This document shows positions 60,141 to 64,000 of a stretch of DNA of 64,000 bases, one piece after another. Within the stretch, counting starts at the first letter, position 1, and every line of letters begins with the position of its first letter. The DNA is from Coturnix japonica. Its lineage: Eukaryota; Chordata; Aves; Galliformes; Phasianidae. The position numbers were made by a program, and so were the translations under genes. The stretch spans positions 74,031 through 138,030 of the forward strand of contig NC_029533.1 of the NCBI RefSeq assembly GCF_001577835.2. Reading direction: 5' to 3'. The notes under the pieces were generated by a model. The model was not told where the DNA came from and made no database searches. It saw only the letters and a list, made by a program, of their open reading frames with translations.

Positions 60141-63100
60141 TGGAGATGAAGGCTGAGCCACAGTACTGGAAACAATGCAGCTGCCGGTGTGGTGCTGCCC
60201 TCTGCTGACCATACCACACATCAAAATTGTACAGAAAAGGATGGTTAGAAACGTCTCCTCCTTTTTTCCATTCCAAGTCAGGATACCCAGCAAGACTATA
60301 AATTCTAGCAGAAAACGAGGATGAGTCAATATGACAACAGTATGAGATATTAACAGGCAGGCAGCTGACACATGCAGTTAAGATGCATGGCTTGTTGTGC
60401 TTCTAGCCCTGTGCCTGCACATGCTCCATCACCAGTCCTGACAACAGAGCTGGTGATCTCAGCACAGCTGCAGCTTTCTCAGTCTGAACCACAGTAAGAC
60501 AAAAACAGACACACTGCCATCCAGTGTAACAGACAGAAACATGCACTCCAGAAACCAAAACCTGCAGTTCTAGAGGAAGAAATGGCCTGGAACAGTGAGG
60601 GAGAGCCAAAGGGCTCCCCCTTTCAGGTATTCCCAGGGCTCCCCTCAGGGAGCAGATGTCCTGCAGGGAACTATCTGTGGGAAAGCTATAGCGGGCACAC
60701 CACCTCCTATCATTTAAAAATAAAAACCTAGCAGCATTTTCCTCATGTTTATAAGAATTCTCAGAATTGTGTTGGGTCTTATTTCTGTTAGTGGGGCCAG
60801 TAGGTCAATGCTGCCCTTGAAGGGGCTGGGCACATCCCACCTGGGCACACAGGTGCATCCTGTCCAGACACGGCAGCACAGGACACGTGGTGTTCTCAAG
60901 TTGCCTCACAACTAAACTGCTCTGAAATGAACTGCCTTCATTAAGACTGAGTCTGCAGGGACGCAGGAAAAACACACTAACAGAACAAAGGCTATGTGAA
61001 AAGCTGCACCCATAGCAGGACCTGGCTCAAACTTCTGGAGCGTGCGCAGCTCTGATTTCCATCTAAATATTTACAATTTTTAAGTATTTATCTAGTAAGT
61101 TCAAGATTGTATTGTGGATAAGAGAAACAGCTAACCTTGTAAACTGAACTGATGGGATTTTATTTACAATTATTTATTACTACTGAAGCATTAGGTAACA
61201 GTTTGAGGTATTAAGTATGCATTAGTTCCAAAATGTTCTGAAATCAAATCCCTTCACCAATGTCCCTCCAGCTTTCTTTCTGCTTCTGAGGAATGTGAGA
61301 GGATCAAAGGCAGAGTGTGAAATCCAGACTGATTTAATTACTGCCTTGGTTGCAAAATACCAGCACAGGTGTTCTTGTGCAAAATGGGTGTAAAAAACTC
61401 TGCCCTTTGCCATCCAGGATCCAGGTCCTGCAGCATCTCTAAGAGCACCACAACAGCACAGCAAATACATTATCTCCCCACCTCTGGTTTCAAAGTTCTA
61501 TCATAGCCCTCCATGCTTGAAAACGTTCTCTGCTGATAAGGTGCAATGAAATCCATTGTATCAGGAAGAGTACTGCTATGAAAACCAAGCTTCATGTGGA
61601 ACTTCCTCAGCATCGTACCTCTCTCTTCCTTTTCTGAGCGCAGAGAACTCTGCAACTACTTACCACATCCATTTTTAAGTTGTTTCTGTCACTAGCAATT
61701 CCTGCATTCCTTTCACAAGCACATCATGTATCTGCAGGGGCAGCATTCTGCAGGTAGGTGAAGAAAATAAGTTTTTAAAGGAGTTCAGCACTGGAAGAGT
61801 TCTTAGGAGAAAGCTCCACTGAGGATTAAGAGATGTGCAGATAATGCCTTTACTTCCAAGGCTGCTGTGTTGCTGGGAAAGCATGCTCATGTTCTGTAGA
61901 GCTGCTGACACCTCCTTGTTCTTTGCTACAGTCTCCAGCAGTATTACTCATCAGAGACGTAAGAATTTATATTAACAATTGACAAGTGTCTTGAAATAAA
62001 CTTCAAGGCACATGTGGAACCTGCAGATGAAGGACTGGATGTACAAGACTTATAGACCATGTAAGTCATGTCTATTTTTTCACAATGATCCATTAGTTAG
62101 CCTATCAAACCCACTTAGTGGCGTTAAAACTGGTTTCAAAATAAAAATGAAACTTTGGCAACTGAGTATCTGAGTATCGTGCAAAGGTCTGAAAAGGATA
62201 TGGACAAACAGACTATACCCTACTGATGTGTGAATTCAAGCCTAATCAAAGTAGCAAATGTGCACGTGGCACCCCGAACGTACTCTGATATTAAAGGTAG
62301 AAGAAAAAGCACGCTAGTAAAGACAATTCCATGCTCAATATTTCTCTGTACAGTTTATTTTACAGGAGATGAGATGAGCACTGTGGTGCATATAAACTTG
62401 CAGTACAACATAGCAAAATACAGTTTAACCATATGAAATAGTTTTACAGAAAGACAGAAAATATGTAGAGGAAATGCCTTCAACATTGAAGGACAAGATC
62501 CGTAACTGACATCAAGTATCCTCCACCAAACTCTGCCAGTTCACCCAAGCTGAAGATCTGCCCCTTATATCTTTCTTGCATTCAATTCCTTCAGTTTGGT
62601 GATTCCTTCATGCACCCTTATGAAACAAAACCCATCCTATAATTTGCACAACGACCCAAGATTTACTAATTACCCAGATAGAGGCTGCATGATACATAAA
62701 CTATTTTAAGGGGCCCTGTAAGCCAGAATTTATGGAAAGTTATAAAATATCAGTTAAATGTCTTTAAGAAGTAGTCATTAGTATTGTCAAAAGACAACTT
62801 TTCTAAAAGTTTATAAAGTATTTAGCAAATTACACAAAATGAACCAAATAGGCAACCTTATTTTAGTAGAAAACTGTTTAACTGTATGAGTGGTGACCTG
62901 GCCTACCTTTGAATCCATACTGCTGGAATGTCTGCAAAACCGTTTGGTAGAATCTTCCTTGTCTTGTGCTGCCAGAAAGGAATTTAGGAGAAGAAAAGAT
63001 TTGCCCAATACTACTACCTGCTTATTTCCATAATGGACAGAAGTTGTTGTCCATAAAGCGTGTTTCTGCCATAGTGCAGTAACAGAGTAGTAAATGAATA

Positions 63101-64000
63101 TCAAAATTCCTGATGCTACTTTGAAAATCTCTATCACCACATCAAAAACTATCCAAAGGAACACAGGATTTCACAATGAGCATTCCAAAATTTGAATGAC
63201 TAAAACTGTCATGTCATGCAGACAGGAGATCCCTGAAATCATTCAGCTTTATAGACTTCCAGTACCAGACAAAACTGTTTTAAGTAACTGCTTTAAAGAA
63301 GAATTATGGTTTGCTTTTACAAAACAAAACTAGTTAAATCTCAAATGCCACTTACTCATCTATTTTTATGCAGAATTCTTATTCTACTGAGACCCCCATA
63401 TGGAAGGATGTATCAGCAAATGAAGTTCCTCAAAGCAGTTACTTCTAAGTTTATTATGGCTTAACATTTCCTACTCCATTTTCAGCACTGAGAATTTGTG
63501 ACAACTATGTTAGATTGCAAATGATTAGTGAGATCAAGGCAGGTCTGTGGGTATGCGGATACCCTAAAAAGAGTGCACAGTGCAGAACGAAGAAGGAGGG
63601 TTGGGAATCCTGCACGGCTCAGTGTATACCGGCTGCTCCTGAGTTCTGAAAATTCATAGGGTGAATCTGTGTATTTTATATGGTTATAGCAGGTACAATT
63701 TAAATAGGCACTTCAAGGGGAACTACTGGATGAATTTTGGTAGGGTTGTGATAGAAGTCATTGCTCAGTTATTTGTGAAATCAGTAGCCTTGAAAGACCA
63801 CATATATTCAAAATGAAGGTCTTGTGCACTCCTGAACCTGAATACACCAGCTGAAAAGCTTTTGTTTTGAATATCCACTGAGTTTGTCTCGTGTGATACA
63901 CCTGGAACAATTTAACTTAATGTAAGCAGAGGGAGTTAAATTTGAATGTTTCAAATTTATACATATTTTTTCTGTAATTGTTACGCTATTATTATAAGAC
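60141..64000. other. Right end of window, no gene recognised
   Basis: Several short minus-strand ORFs (61222-61911, 62811-63164) lack family resemblance. The region could include the 3' UTR of a following gene on the minus strand, but nothing in the sequence shows it. Confidence 0.35.

Noticed and set aside
59798-60371. Long minus-strand ORFs rich in Leu/Phe/Pro/Ser
   Set aside because: Produced by the purine-rich microsatellite read in reverse plus the CR1 end.
54000-64000. Recoverin (RCVRN) exons expected from human gene order
   Set aside because: No EF-hand loops or recoverin C-terminal motif were seen on the minus strand; not called.

Overview
This window is vertebrate, and specifically bird, chromosomal DNA. 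Coding exons are short and flanked by GT-AG introns, the background is AT-rich, and about twenty CR1 LINE fragments are scattered on both strands, with no Alu/L1-type repeats. Only two protein-coding genes are recognisable. They lie head to head. The first is a GSG1/GSG1L-family four-TM membrane protein, best called GSG1L2, on the minus strand: five coding exons from 15917 down to 2308, predicted 292 aa. The second is the glucagon-like peptide 2 receptor GLP2R on the plus strand: twelve coding exons from 25658 to 53999, 491 codons without the signal-peptide exon. From memory, this pair is also adjacent at human 17p13.1, which supports both names.

Layout: 1-2.3 kb is an old CR1 remnant plus unassigned flank of GSG1L2. 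2.3-15.9 kb is GSG1L2 with long introns, two of which carry a young SINE. 15.9-25.6 kb is the divergent intergenic or 5' region. It holds a CR1 piece, a stray decayed copy of GSG1L2 exon 2, and a broken minus-strand endogenous retrovirus (gag region, primer-binding site matching tRNA-Ala, 5' LTR). 25.6-54 kb is GLP2R, whose introns hold CR1 copies, a third SINE copy and two solitary LTR copies. 54-64 kb is the GLP2R 3' flank with two CR1 fragments and simple repeats; I recognise no further gene there.

The most interesting object is a short interspersed element of about 180 bp present three times (6.56, 13.90 and 35.90 kb) with very high identity between copies. It has two successive tRNA-like units, each with A-box-like and B-box-like sequences, followed by a tail resembling the 3' end of CR1 and ending in a short ATG-containing octamer repeat. 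It is much less diverged than the CR1 copies around it, and one copy is nested inside a CR1 with a clean 6-bp target duplication. SINEs are rare in birds and I know of none in chicken, so this points to a lineage other than Gallus; a CR1-rich group such as Piciformes is a guess only. A second notable point is the duplicated GSG1L2 exon 2 upstream of exon 1, which keeps both splice signals but has an in-frame stop.

Exons were assigned by eye from reading-frame continuity, splice dinucleotides and remembered family sequences. No alignment or database search was run.
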